A stretch of 64,000 bases of DNA, from positions 372,001-436,000 of the forward strand of contig NZ_QQAK01000011.1 in NCBI RefSeq assembly GCF_003384035.1, read 5' to 3'. The notes below the pieces were generated by a model, which was not told the DNA's origin, did not search any database, and saw only the letters and a list, made by a program, of their open reading frames with translations. Source of the DNA: Sporosarcina sp. BI001-red. GTDB taxonomy: Bacteria; Bacillota; Bacilli; Bacillales_A; Planococcaceae. Below, one piece after another: positions 53,780 to 62,550 of this stretch (positions within the stretch are counted from its first letter, which is position 1; every line of letters begins with the position of its first letter). Made by a program: the position numbers and the translations under genes.

Positions 53780-54115
53780 ATGTATCCCATTCAACAAGCA
53801 AGCACCTTAGCCCAAGTTCCCTCCAGCACAATAAGGTATTATGAAAAGATTCAACTCATTCCTCCGATTTCAAGAAACACGCAAGGAAACCGTACGTTTG
53901 ACGATAAAGATATTGAAGTCCTGAATCTAATTAGGTGCTTCCGTCATCTCGGGATGTCCATTGAAGATATTAGAGAGAACTTGTCAGATATCAATGGGTC
54001 ATATGAAAATATGAATACGAAAGTGATTCTGTTCCAGCATAAAGAAAAGTTGGAAGAGCAGATTGTCATTCTGAACTCATTCATCCGTGAAATTGATGAC
54101 AAGATAATGGCTTGA
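53780..54115 (+). CDS. MerR-family transcriptional regulator
   Basis: A 111-aa protein: HTH SSTIRYYEKIQLIPPISRNTQGNRTF and the MerR coiled-coil (EKLEEQIVILNSFIREIDDKI). No metal-binding cysteine motif, so an organic or aldehyde/oxidant signal is more likely. Divergent from the Hsp31-like gene. Confidence 0.9.
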   Translation: MYPIQQASTLAQVPSSTIRYYEKIQLIPPISRNTQGNRTFDDKDIEVLNLIRCFRHLGMSIEDIRENLSDINGSYENMNTKVILFQHKEKLEEQIVILNSFIREIDDKIMA

Positions 54116-54177
54116 CTGAAGCATAGAAAAAGACTTTAAGAGACAGAATTGACTGCTCTTAAAGTCTTTTTCTTTTA

Positions 54178-55008
54178 TCAGAATGCTGGAATTGCCGTTT
54201 CATCGTAGTTATCTTCCAAAAACTTACGTACCTCATCGGATGTCATTGCTTTCGATAACTTTTGAATTGGCTCCCAGTCGGCATTGTCTTCTCGGGCAAT
54301 TAGCGTGATGGCAAAATCATTTTCAACACCTTCAGTTAGAAGTGCATCACTTTTCGGCGTCAAGTTCAGTGGTGCTGCATAAGCAGGTGTCATGATGACT
54401 GCATCTGCGTCATCATACATTCTCGCGAGCATCAGTAAATCCACCTCTTTGAACTCATAGTTCTTCGGATTCTCTAAAATATCTCCAGTTGTATAGTAAG
54501 GTCCATTTTTTTCTTTTAGCGAAATGACGTTTTGCTGTGCTAGTAATGCTAATGACCGGTCAATATTTGATACGTCATTGGCGATTGCGATGCTCGCACC
54601 TTTTGGCAATTTGTCCATGGAGTCATAGTCTTTTGAATAGACGCCGTAATTGGCAAAATAGATAGGCGTAATCGGAACTAAGTTTGCGTCATTATTGCGA
54701 TTGAACTCTTCCATGTACGGAACGTGTTGGAAAAAGTTTGCGTCTACTTCCTTCGCAGCAAGTGCACTGTTCGGTTGAACATTATCGCCCAATACGACGA
54801 TTTTAAGGTCCACCCCTTCTTCTGCAAGAGTTGGTTTCACTAGTTCAAGGATTTCCGTCATCGGCGGGATAAGTGAAGCGACTTTCAATGTAACGACATC
54901 GTGTTCTTTTGTCTGAGCCTTTTCGGGTTCATTAGTTGAATCTGATTTGTTACATCCTGCCAAGACTAAAATAATACTCATCGTTAAAAGTAATAGAATT
55001 TTTTTCAT
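54178..55008 (-). CDS. metQ: D-methionine-type ABC transporter lipoprotein MetQ
   Basis: A 276-aa lipoprotein (lipobox LAGC) of the NlpA/MetQ family: VDANFFQHVPYMEEFN, IANDVSNIDRSLALLAQ and a solute-binding fold. Start ATG 55008 after CAGGAGAA. Third gene of metNIQ, 16 bases after metI. Confidence 0.92.
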   Translation of the reverse strand: MKKILLLLTMSIILVLAGCNKSDSTNEPEKAQTKEHDVVTLKVASLIPPMTEILELVKPTLAEEGVDLKIVVLGDNVQPNSALAAKEVDANFFQHVPYMEEFNRNNDANLVPITPIYFANYGVYSKDYDSMDKLPKGASIAIANDVSNIDRSLALLAQQNVISLKEKNGPYYTTGDILENPKNYEFKEVDLLMLARMYDDADAVIMTPAYAAPLNLTPKSDALLTEGVENDFAITLIAREDNADWEPIQKLSKAMTSDEVRKFLEDNYDETAIPAF

Positions 55009-55024
55009 TGTTTTCTCCTGTTCT

Positions 55025-55687
55025 TTATCGTTTGTCAATCCATCTAGATACAGACGTCCCCGTAAATTGAATGAGCTGTACTAAAATGATCATAATCACA
55101 ATCATATAAACCATTAAATCCGTCTTGAACTGTTGATAGCCATAACGAATCGCAAAATCTCCGATTCCCCCTCCCCCTACTACTCCCATAATGGTCGAAT
55201 AAGAGATGAAGCTAATGATGGAGGTCGTTAATCCGAGGACAAGTCCGGAACGAGCTTCCACGTAAAGAAATTTAATAATGACCTCTTTCATAGAAGCACC
55301 CATAGAAATTGCCGCTTCCATCACGCCTTTCGGGACGTCCAATAACGCTTGCTCCACTAATCGTGAATAATGGGCAATGGCGATAATTGAAAGTGGCACA
55401 GTTGCAGCTGCGGTGCCAATTGCTGTTCCAATTAGAAGCCTCGTAAAAGGAATTAAAAAGACGACTAACAATAGAAACGGAAAGGAACGGATCACATTTA
55501 CAAATAAATTGACGACTGAAAAGACAGTTTGATTTTCAAAAGCCTGTCCCCTCCGGCAAATAAATAGTACTGTTCCTACAGGCAACCCTATTAGAATGGC
55601 TGCTAGGATGGAAACTCCCACCATAATGAACGTTTCTCCAATCGCCTGCCAAATTTCAGCTTGGTATTGAATGAGTACTTCAGGCAT
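55025..55687 (-). CDS. metI: Methionine-type ABC transporter permease MetI
   Basis: A 220-aa permease with five helices and the typical MetI segment PLSIIAIAHYSRLVEQALLDVPKGVMEAAISMGAS. ATG 55687 overlaps the end of metN by 8 bases. Confidence 0.93.
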   Translation of the reverse strand: MPEVLIQYQAEIWQAIGETFIMVGVSILAAILIGLPVGTVLFICRRGQAFENQTVFSVVNLFVNVIRSFPFLLLVVFLIPFTRLLIGTAIGTAAATVPLSIIAIAHYSRLVEQALLDVPKGVMEAAISMGASMKEVIIKFLYVEARSGLVLGLTTSIISFISYSTIMGVVGGGGIGDFAIRYGYQQFKTDLMVYMIVIMIILVQLIQFTGTSVSRWIDKR

Positions 55688-56426
55688 CGCGATCACCGTC
55701 ATCCATGAGCTGTTCCACGAGGTGCCCCGCTGAGCTTTCCGTCTCCTGAATGCCTTTAGGTGTAATGGAAAACGTATCATGAACAGTTCCTTCTGTCATC
55801 ACAGTTACGCGATTGCAGATGCTTTTAATGACCTTCATCTCATGACTCACAAGGACAATGGTGACCCCAAGCCTTTGATTAATATCTGTTAAAACCGTGA
55901 GAATTTCAGCAGTCGTATGAGGATCCAGAGATGACGTGGGTTCATCACATAACAGCACGTTTGGATGGTTCGCAAGTGCTCTTGCAATCGCAACCCGCTG
56001 CTTTTGACCCCCACTTAGCTGCGCTGGATACTTTGTCTGGAAATGTTCTAGTCCAACAAATCGAAGACATTCCAGTGCTCGTTTTCGACGTTCACCTTTA
56101 GGGTACTTTGCGAGTTCAAGCGCGACCAGTACATTTTCGTAGACAGTTTTATTGGCGACTAAGTTGAAGTGTTGAAAGATCATCCCGATGGATTTACGAG
56201 TCTGCCGAAGTTGTTTGTTGGTAAGAGCAGTCAGCTTATGACCGCTCACTTCCACTGTTCCTGAGTCTGGTGTTTCCAACAAGTTTATCAATCGCAACAA
56301 CGTGGATTTTCCAGCACCGCTCGCACCAATGATGCCATGAATATCACCTTGAGCAATCGAGAGTGAAATGGATTGTATGACGGGAACACCGCTAAAACTT
56401 TTACTGACATTATGTAACGAAATCAA
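55680..56426 (-). CDS. metN: Methionine-type ABC transporter ATPase MetN
   Basis: A 248-aa ATPase: Walker A GASGAGKST, QHFNLVANKTVYENV, signature LSGGQKQRV, LLCDEPTSSLDP. Start is TTG 56426 after AGAGAGGGA. Shorter than E. coli MetN because most of the C-terminal ACT-like regulatory domain is missing (ends at ~248). Confidence 0.93.
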   Translation of the reverse strand: MISLHNVSKSFSGVPVIQSISLSIAQGDIHGIIGASGAGKSTLLRLINLLETPDSGTVEVSGHKLTALTNKQLRQTRKSIGMIFQHFNLVANKTVYENVLVALELAKYPKGERRKRALECLRFVGLEHFQTKYPAQLSGGQKQRVAIARALANHPNVLLCDEPTSSLDPHTTAEILTVLTDINQRLGVTIVLVSHEMKVIKSICNRVTVMTEGTVHDTFSITPKGIQETESSAGHLVEQLMDDGDRDA

Positions 56427-56470
56427 AGATAATCCCTCTCTCTTGTTGAAAGGTGGCTGCAACCTTCATG

Positions 56471-56499
56471 ATTATAGCTTATCATGTATACGCTGTCAT
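56471..56499 (-). promoter_or_regulatory. Promoter of metNIQ
   Basis: ATGACA, 17 bases, TATAAT on the - strand. The leader is only ~40 bases, too short for an S-box (SAM) riboswitch. Confidence 0.6.
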
Positions 56500-56517
56500 T
56501 TTATCTGCAAAGCAACT

Positions 56518-56558
56518 AAAAAAGGTATGCTCCGATAACGATTCGGACCCTACCTTTT
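56518..56558. terminator. Terminator of the DUF1456 gene
   Basis: AAAAGGTA pairs with TACCTTTT around an inner TCCGA/TCGGA stem, T-rich on both strands. Confidence 0.8.
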
Positions 56559-56572
56559 GATTTCCAGTTAGT

Positions 56573-57082
56573 TCATGCTCGATATATGTTTGCCAACCCT
56601 TTTAAGAAGTTTCTAGCGTATCGATCGCCACACTCTTTATAATTACGGTGTCCTTCTTTTCTTAGAACAGCGCTCAATTCACTTTTTGACACAGTGACAC
56701 CTACGTCACTTAAGATATCAATCATCTCTTCACTAGTAAGGGAAAGTGCAATTTTCATCTTCTTAAGCAAGATATTATTCACGTTTCTATTGTCAGCGGT
56801 CATTAAGAACTGATTTTTGATAGTTTCAGGAGTTTCCTCTTGAGACCCTCTTTTTAATGTAACACACCCGTTTAAGAAAGACTCTAGCGTGGTGTTGTCG
56901 ATCATTTTAATATACTCTTCGTCTGGTGCCTCGCCATCCGAACTGTTTTTCGTCTTCGACAACATGTCCTGCACTTCAGCCTTTGTTGTTTCGATTCCGC
57001 CCAATGCGAAAATCTCCACCATTTCAATGTCTTTTATGTCCAATGCATATCTCAATCGAGTTAATATATCGTTATTATTCAA
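56573..57082 (-). CDS. DUF1456 protein (YehS-like)
   Basis: A 169-aa protein with two similar halves: NNNDILTRLRYALDIKD...ALGGIETTKAEVQDML and NNILLKKMKIALSLTSEEMIDILSDVGVTVSKSELSAVLR. The start is TTG 57082 after AAGGTG, giving the family's usual N-terminus. Function unknown. The 57092-57472 gap upstream of the next gene is AT-rich with no other gene I can see. Confidence 0.85.
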   Translation of the reverse strand: MNNNDILTRLRYALDIKDIEMVEIFALGGIETTKAEVQDMLSKTKNSSDGEAPDEEYIKMIDNTTLESFLNGCVTLKRGSQEETPETIKNQFLMTADNRNVNNILLKKMKIALSLTSEEMIDILSDVGVTVSKSELSAVLRKEGHRNYKECGDRYARNFLKGLANIYRA

Positions 57083-57472
57083 CGGTATCACCTTTACCTT
57101 CCCACTTGTTCTGTAGTTATCAGTATAAACCTTTTTCTTGTTGAATGTCTGAATACCTAATTTCTACTTGAATTTAACTGTATGAGCGTAAGTTAAAAAT
57201 GTGACTCATTAAATGATTTTGCTACTTTAAGAATGTCTTTTACTTATGGTATGGTTTATCGCATTTATCCCTTTTTTAAAAGGGAATAGTGAACACGGTT
57301 GTACTCATATCCATACTCACCCTCCCTTCAATTTTATTCTTACTCTCTAAAATATATCTAGCAGGCCTAGCCAATTACGTAGGTTACGATTGTTTCATAT
57401 AGAAAAGGATTAAAATTTGTACAACCATATTTAGCTATTGTCCATATATTAATTAAGAAAGGAGATGAGATA

Positions 57473-58147
57473 ATGAGTAAAGATAAGTCTTGGTATGAAG
57501 ATACGTCTTATTTAAGCAATACTAACAAACAGCAGTCCGAATGCGAACACTTAAGTAAGGAAGACACCGTATCATCAGTACACCAAAAATGTATTGACCG
57601 TGCTTTTCGCCTCCCCGTATTTTTAAGTACGACAAATACATTGAATTCAAAACAGCAAAAGTTCCTAAACCGTCTAATTTTAGAAATGGAAACTGCCTTG
57701 CTTTTCCCCAGGACGGGTCCTATTACTGAAAACTATCCAGAAAGTATTTTAACCAATGTCCGTCGATTGGTTTCATCCAGCTATGGAATGCTGGCAGTAA
57801 ATTTTCGCCGTTATTTGATTGAAACAGTTAACACCAATGTAGGGCCACCTTTATCAACCACACCGTTCTGGCAAGGTTCAAGTTTTGCACAGATTGAACC
57901 AGCTATGGCTTTTCAACGGGGACTCCCTATATTATTAGTCAGGGAGAGTGATACTGACTTAACAAATGGATTATGGTTAGGAGGAATTCCTCCACTCAAT
58001 ACATTAATAGTTTGGGATTCCGATCATCAATCTGTCGATGAATTTTTTAATAGCATTACATGGAGAGAAGCTTTTGCATTCTGGGTAGCTGAAGTGAGAA
58101 CAGCTTACTATATTCAAACAGAACCAGACTTCAAGTACGGGTGTTAG
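57473..58147 (+). CDS. TIR/nucleoside deoxyribosyltransferase-like protein, 224 aa
   Basis: Unknown by name. The layout resembles the TIR/NDT fold of NAD hydrolases: a first strand PVFLSTTNT, helix with LNRLILEMETAL, SILTNVRRLVSSSYGMLAV, and then SSFAQIEPAMAFQRGLPILLVRES, in which Glu142 sits where these families have their catalytic glutamate followed by A-x-A-x-x-x-G-x-P-I. The first ~40 residues are polar. No partner gene (ThsA, Sir2, SLOG) is adjacent. AAAGGAGATGAG box. Fold and activity are inference. Confidence 0.6.
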   Translation: MSKDKSWYEDTSYLSNTNKQQSECEHLSKEDTVSSVHQKCIDRAFRLPVFLSTTNTLNSKQQKFLNRLILEMETALLFPRTGPITENYPESILTNVRRLVSSSYGMLAVNFRRYLIETVNTNVGPPLSTTPFWQGSSFAQIEPAMAFQRGLPILLVRESDTDLTNGLWLGGIPPLNTLIVWDSDHQSVDEFFNSITWREAFAFWVAEVRTAYYIQTEPDFKYGC

Positions 58148-58237
58148 CAGTAGACCCATTCATTATTATCTAATTGACTATAATTAATGGTCAGATGTAG
58201 GAGATTCTCATTCACTCTAAAGTACAGTTGATTAAAT

Positions 58238-58283
58238 AAAAATGAGCGATCCAGTAGATAAATTACTGGATCGCTCATTTTTT
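58238..58283. terminator. Bidirectional terminator
   Basis: AATGAGCGATCCAGTA pairs with TACTGGATCGCTCATT, with A/T runs on both ends. Confidence 0.92.
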
Positions 58284-58292
58284 AAACCTCAT

Positions 58293-58772
58293 TTACTTAT
58301 GGTATGGTTCATTCCTCATAATCCTAAACCCACGATACACTTGCTCCAGCAAAATCAGCTTCATCAACTGATGTGGAAACGTCATCTTCGAAAACGATAG
58401 CAACTCGTCCGCTCGGTTATAGACATCTGCATGCAATCCAAGGGATCCTCCAATGACAAAAGTGATTTTACTTTTTCCATAGGTCATGAGTGATTGCAGG
58501 TTTTCTGCTAGTTGCTCAGATGTTTTCTGTTTCCCTTCAATTGCGAGAGCAATGACATGGGCGTCTGGAGAAACTTTCGTGAGAATGCGGTCCGCTTCCT
58601 TTTTCTTCACGATTTCCATGTCTGCATCGCTGAGTTGTTCGGGTGCTTTTTCATCCGCTACCTCGATTAACTCGATTTTTGCATAGGCACCGAGCCGCTT
58701 TGTATATTCGTCAATGCCCATTTTTAAATACTTCTCTTTCAGTTTCCCTACAGTCACAATTGTAATATTCAC
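58293..58772 (-). CDS. rlmH: 23S rRNA pseudouridine-1915 N3-methyltransferase RlmH
   Basis: A 159-aa SPOUT methyltransferase: [27 protein letters not shown] at the start, [18 protein letters not shown] and the C-terminal [17 protein letters not shown] start 8 bases after AAGGTGG gives the standard length. Downstream of htrA in the conserved Bacillales order. Confidence 0.96.
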   Translation of the reverse strand: MNITIVTVGKLKEKYLKMGIDEYTKRLGAYAKIELIEVADEKAPEQLSDADMEIVKKKEADRILTKVSPDAHVIALAIEGKQKTSEQLAENLQSLMTYGKSKITFVIGGSLGLHADVYNRADELLSFSKMTFPHQLMKLILLEQVYRGFRIMRNEPYHK

Positions 58773-58851
58773 AGCGTTGTCCACCTTTTTTGAAATGTTA
58801 TGCACAGAAGTTATGCACATATCCACAAGTCCATCTAGATATAGTGCCCGA

Positions 58852-59016
58852 TTATGTGTTCGTCACAAGATAGACAGCAAGTGTATCACAGTAATCACAC
58901 GTTGTGGATAACTTCTCTTCGTTTGTTATCGGTTCCATGCTCGGAAATGTCTCCTCTTTTGCAACAAATTCGTCAAGCGCCCGGTTTATATGGGTTTCAC
59001 AGCTATTAATTTTCAA
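58852..59016 (-). CDS. CxxH/CxxC small protein
   Basis: A 54-aa protein with CETH near the start and CDYC near the end, the two paired motifs of the CxxH/CxxC protein family that sits between htrA and rlmH in Bacillales; probably binds a metal. TTG 59016 lies 6 bases after AAAGGGGTG and fits the family length. Function unknown. Confidence 0.8.
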   Translation of the reverse strand: MKINSCETHINRALDEFVAKEETFPSMEPITNEEKLSTTCDYCDTLAVYLVTNT

Positions 59017-59100
59017 ATTATTCACCCCTTTTCCATTTTTAATTCCCCACAAAGTTATGCACAAATTTTCAGTTTTATCCACAAACATAGAATTGTTGAT

Positions 59101-59144
59101 AAAAAAAGCAGGCACAATAGCGGATTTCCTGCTATCGTGCCTGC
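59101..59144 (-). terminator. Terminator of htrA
   Basis: GCAGGCACGATAGC pairs with GCTATTGTGCCTGC, followed by TTTTTTT on the - strand. Confidence 0.9.
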
Positions 59145-59181
59145 TGTGGATAACTAAGTGGTTATTTTATGCACATGTGCA

Positions 59182-60486
59182 TTAGAATGAGTTGCCATCT
59201 TTCAGAACCATGTCAATTGTGACAGGTTTCCCTTCACGATAGACTTTCATCGTCATACTATCTCCGACTTTCTTTTCGTTGTACAAGTGCTTGCGCAACG
59301 TCACCATGTCTTCAATCGGTTCTCCGTCCATCTCTATAATTGTATCATATTTTTGGACTCCTGCGGTTTGCGCTGGTGTATTACGGAATACTTCTGTAAC
59401 CACTACACCATTTTTGACGTCTTCCGGTAACTTCAGTATACTCTGCTGCTGAACAGGAATACTTCGCAAGTCGAGTAGGGATACACCCATTGTTGGACGA
59501 TTCACTTCACCTGTCTGTTCAAGTTGCTCAATTACTGGGAAGGCTAAATTGATAGGTATCGCGAGCCCAATTCCTTCTACCGTCTCCTCTGTAATCTTCA
59601 TGGAGTTAATGCCAATCAGTTGCCCTGCCATATTGATGAGCGCTCCCCCTGAGTTTCCTGGATTGATTGCTGCATCAGTTTGTAGGACATCCGCTTGCCA
59701 GTCGATGGTCCCATCTTTGTTAATGTCAATAGGAATTGAACGGTCTTTTCCTGATACTACACCTACTGTGACCGAACCAGAAAAACCAAGACCTAACGGG
59801 TTTCCAATTGCAATTACCGTTTCGCCACGCTTTAACGCATCAGAATCTCCAAATTCCATAGTAGACGTTATGTCTTTACCGTCAATTTCAACAACGGCAA
59901 GATCTGTCCAAACATCGCTCCCAATTAACTTACCAGCTATCTTTGTTCCATCATCCAGAGTTACTTCAAGTTCTTCTGCATCTTCGACAACATGATGATT
60001 GGTAACGATATACGCTTTCCCATTTTCTTTCTTATAGAGGACACCCGATCCAACTCCAATCGCTTGTGGTGTGTCAGATTGTGACCAGAAATCTTGACCA
60101 CGTTGCAGGTTTGTAATTCCAACAACCGCGTCAGTCGACTTTTCAACGACTCCTGTTAAATCACTATCAATGTCAACGCTGACTTGTTTGGAGCTTCCTG
60201 AATTCTTTACTGTACCCGTTGTCTTATTGTCATTATCACCCGTTCCTCCCACGGTAAACATGAGCAACCAGACGAGAAGACCTCCTATGATGGCTCCAAA
60301 TAATGCAGGGAAAAATCCACCTCTTCGTTTTGTTGGTTCTGGGGGCGGTGGAGGTGTTGTAGTTGTTCGTGTTCTGTATGGTGGTTCACTCGGTGGTACC
60401 TCGTTATTTTCCACTGGCCCCGGCTCCTGTAGTGGATCAGTTGGCCGCTGTTGTTCCTCTTCTCGATCCCGGTTGTAGTCGTCCAT
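59182..60486 (-). CDS. htrC: HtrA-family membrane serine protease
   Basis: A 434-aa protease. A polar, proline-rich cytoplasmic tail (to ~55), one membrane helix (~57-80), then the trypsin-like domain with His165 (VTNHHVVEDA), Asp195 (DVWTDLAVVEID) and Ser279 (NPGNSGGALIN), and one C-terminal PDZ domain (~330-425). It removes misfolded exported proteins. The htrC symbol rests on position next to the wal genes. The third repeat array lies in the ~440 bases upstream of its start. Confidence 0.92.
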   Translation of the reverse strand: MDDYNRDREEEQQRPTDPLQEPGPVENNEVPPSEPPYRTRTTTTPPPPPEPTKRRGGFFPALFGAIIGGLLVWLLMFTVGGTGDNDNKTTGTVKNSGSSKQVSVDIDSDLTGVVEKSTDAVVGITNLQRGQDFWSQSDTPQAIGVGSGVLYKKENGKAYIVTNHHVVEDAEELEVTLDDGTKIAGKLIGSDVWTDLAVVEIDGKDITSTMEFGDSDALKRGETVIAIGNPLGLGFSGSVTVGVVSGKDRSIPIDINKDGTIDWQADVLQTDAAINPGNSGGALINMAGQLIGINSMKITEETVEGIGLAIPINLAFPVIEQLEQTGEVNRPTMGVSLLDLRSIPVQQQSILKLPEDVKNGVVVTEVFRNTPAQTAGVQKYDTIIEMDGEPIEDMVTLRKHLYNEKKVGDSMTMKVYREGKPVTIDMVLKDGNSF

Positions 60487-60656
60487 GGCTCTCGTCCTTT
60501 CGATTCAATACTCTCCTTACACTTTACCCCATTTTGATCAATTTAAAAGAAATATGGAGACTTCCATAAAAAGGACGATATTATGTAATAACTCGTTCCC
60601 ATTTAGGACGCTATAAATAATGAACAGCTTGAGATTTTTAACTTTTAATTTGGGAT

Positions 60657-60850
60657 GGGTAACACGTGGAAACGGGCGGGTTCTTCCTCGGAACGAGCGT
60701 GTAACACGTAGAAACGGGCGGGTTCTTCCTCGGAACGAGCGGGTAATGCGTGGAAACGGGCGGGTTCTTCCTCGGAACGAGCGGGTAATGCGTGGAAACG
60801 GGCGGGTTCTTCCTCGGAACGAGCGGGTAACACGTGGAAACGAGCGGGTT
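60657..60850 (+). repeat. GC-rich tandem repeat array 3: four 42-bp units plus a partial
   Basis: Each 42-base unit joins a GGGTAAYRCGTGGAAACGGGC half to a GGGTTCTTCCTCGGAACGAGC half, 21 bases each, nearly identical between copies. Same GCGGGT core, strand and period as arrays 1 and 2. It lies between the walJ terminator and the htrA promoter; the rest of 60487-60656 is AT-rich with no gene. Confidence 0.93.
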
Positions 60851-60895
60851 CATGATTCATTCAAGCGGTCTTCCAGACTAATCGTTCTAACCGCA

Positions 60896-60928
60896 AAAAA
60901 CCGCATCGCCTCAAGCGATACGGTTTTA
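60896..60928 (-). terminator. Terminator of the wal operon
   Basis: AAAACCGTATCGC pairs with GCGATGCGGTTTT, followed by TT on the - strand. Confidence 0.85.
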
Positions 60929-60930
60929 CC

Positions 60931-61719
60931 TTAAACTGTGATCAATTCAGTCGGTTCTTCTGCATCCGTGTCATGCAAATGCACGAACTCTCCTGCGGTA
61001 ATACCACATGTTTGTAACGTCTGCTCGACGCTCATACGGGCAAGGTCTTTCATGTTATTGTCACGGCTTAAGTGAGATAAATAGATCTGGGTCTCTTTTT
61101 GCTCGATAACATCACTCATTGCAATCGCTGCATCTTCGTTTGATACGTGACCAACATCACTCAATATACGACGCTTGATACTCCATGGATAACGACCCAT
61201 TTGAAGCATACCAACATCATGGTTCGATTCAAACACGAAGGAATCTGCACTCTTAATGATCCCTTTCATGCGATCACTCACGTATCCAGTATCTGTAATG
61301 ATCGCGAGTTTACGATTTTCCTCATGAAACACGTAGAACATCGGATCCACGGAGTCATGGGAAACGGCAAACGATTCAATGGAAATTGAACCGAAGGATT
61401 GGACGGTTTCCATGTCGAACTGAAATCGTTGCTCCAGCGCAATGTCACCAACTAGGCCATCCATAGCTTGCCACGTCTTCTGATTAGCGTAGATTGGTAC
61501 GCCATGCTTTCTAGCTAAGACACCTACGCCTTTAATGTGATCGCTGTGCTCATGTGTAACAAAAATAGCTTTTACATTTTTCATCGAACGACCAATTTTC
61601 GCAAGCTGTGCTTCTATTCGTTTTGCTGTTAACCCTGCGTCTACTAGGTAGGCTTCTGATTCATTTTCTATATAAATTGAATTCCCAGTACTGCCACTGG
61701 CAAGTATGCTGAATCGCAT
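60931..61719 (-). CDS. walJ: Metallo-beta-lactamase-fold protein WalJ (YycJ)
   Basis: A 262-aa protein with the metal site THEHSDH (His56, His58, Asp60, His61) and [11 protein letters not shown] at the start. In Gram-positives it is linked to cell division timing and DNA repair and is the last gene of the wal operon. Starts 12 bases after walI. Confidence 0.95.
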   Translation of the reverse strand: MRFSILASGSTGNSIYIENESEAYLVDAGLTAKRIEAQLAKIGRSMKNVKAIFVTHEHSDHIKGVGVLARKHGVPIYANQKTWQAMDGLVGDIALEQRFQFDMETVQSFGSISIESFAVSHDSVDPMFYVFHEENRKLAIITDTGYVSDRMKGIIKSADSFVFESNHDVGMLQMGRYPWSIKRRILSDVGHVSNEDAAIAMSDVIEQKETQIYLSHLSRDNNMKDLARMSVEQTLQTCGITAGEFVHLHDTDAEEPTELITV

Positions 61720-61731
61720 CGTAAAAACTCC

Positions 61732-62550
61732 TTATTCGGATTGCTCTTCGTCTTCTTCCGTATCCTTATCAAGTTCGAACTCAATCACTTTACCTTCGTT
61801 GGCACTGAGGAAGTGGTGCTCTTTTTCCCCGTTCTTTAATTTTACTTGAACATCCCACGTAGGGGCAAATACTTGAGTCTCCGTTAAACGCACAAGCGTG
61901 GAATAGCCCATTTTGACACTCGTCACTTCAGAGTCTTGCTTTAATAGTCCTCGTGAAGCGAGCGACCCAATGATCTCTAATGGTGACAACAAATTTTTCT
62001 TATTAAAATTCGCAAAGTCTTGCAACATGCGCTGCTCGTACGATTGAATCTTTTCATCCTCGTTCCACGATACCACAAGCATGGCACTTGGGCTGTGATA
62101 GATCGGACGTCCATCAAATTGTTGAAAGAAGAATGCTTTCTTTTGTTCTTCATCCATATTCCACAGGACATATTCTGTTCCGTTCAAAACATATTGGGAG
62201 AGAAACGATTTAAAATCATCTTTCTTTACTTCTTCAAGTGTTATTTTATCGGTGAGTGTTGACCTTAATAGGTTATCACTCATGATGTATGTTTTTTGAC
62301 CCTTCAAATCTTTTAGTGATTCTTTGTTAAAGTCGACGACATCTGCAGAAACAAATGATGCTTCTTTATCTACGAATGGAGGCAGCTTGTATGTGATGTT
62401 TTCTTGCTTCAAGATATCTTCCATAGATGTTTTCGCCATCACTTCGAGGTTTTCAATATTATCATTCCGATTCAAATACAGTGAATACAGCAGTACATTC
62501 AATATCGAAAACACGATGATGAAGATCGTTTTGGTTTTACTCCAATCCAA
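61732..62550 (-). CDS. walI: WalK regulatory protein WalI (YycI)
   Basis: A 272-aa protein with one N-terminal membrane helix (~8-25) and an extracellular YycI domain; acidic tail. With WalH it binds WalK in the membrane and tunes its activity toward cell-wall genes. Overlaps the end of walH by 14 bases. Confidence 0.93.
   Translation of the reverse strand: MDWSKTKTIFIIVFSILNVLLYSLYLNRNDNIENLEVMAKTSMEDILKQENITYKLPPFVDKEASFVSADVVDFNKESLKDLKGQKTYIMSDNLLRSTLTDKITLEEVKKDDFKSFLSQYVLNGTEYVLWNMDEEQKKAFFFQQFDGRPIYHSPSAMLVVSWNEDEKIQSYEQRMLQDFANFNKKNLLSPLEIIGSLASRGLLKQDSEVTSVKMGYSTLVRLTETQVFAPTWDVQVKLKNGEKEHHFLSANEGKVIEFELDKDTEEDEEQSE

Larger units (their letters stand above)
58798..59175. other. DnaA-box cluster: seven perfect TTATNCACA sites
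   Basis: Sites at 58798-58806, 58811-58819, 58903-58911 (reverse), 59055-59063, 59075-59083, 59145-59153 (reverse) and 59167-59175, plus near matches such as ATATCCACA at 58819. About two would be expected in the whole window by chance. The cluster covers the CxxH/CxxC gene and the spaces around it, between rlmH and htrA. Confidence 0.75.

Noticed and set aside
16636..60850. Repeat arrays as CRISPR
   Set aside because: Units are contiguous 21-mers without unique spacers of constant length and no cas genes are present.
60620..60934. Open frames across repeat array 3 (three overlapping)
   Set aside because: Same reason as for array 2; frames on both strands are equally open and lack start signals.
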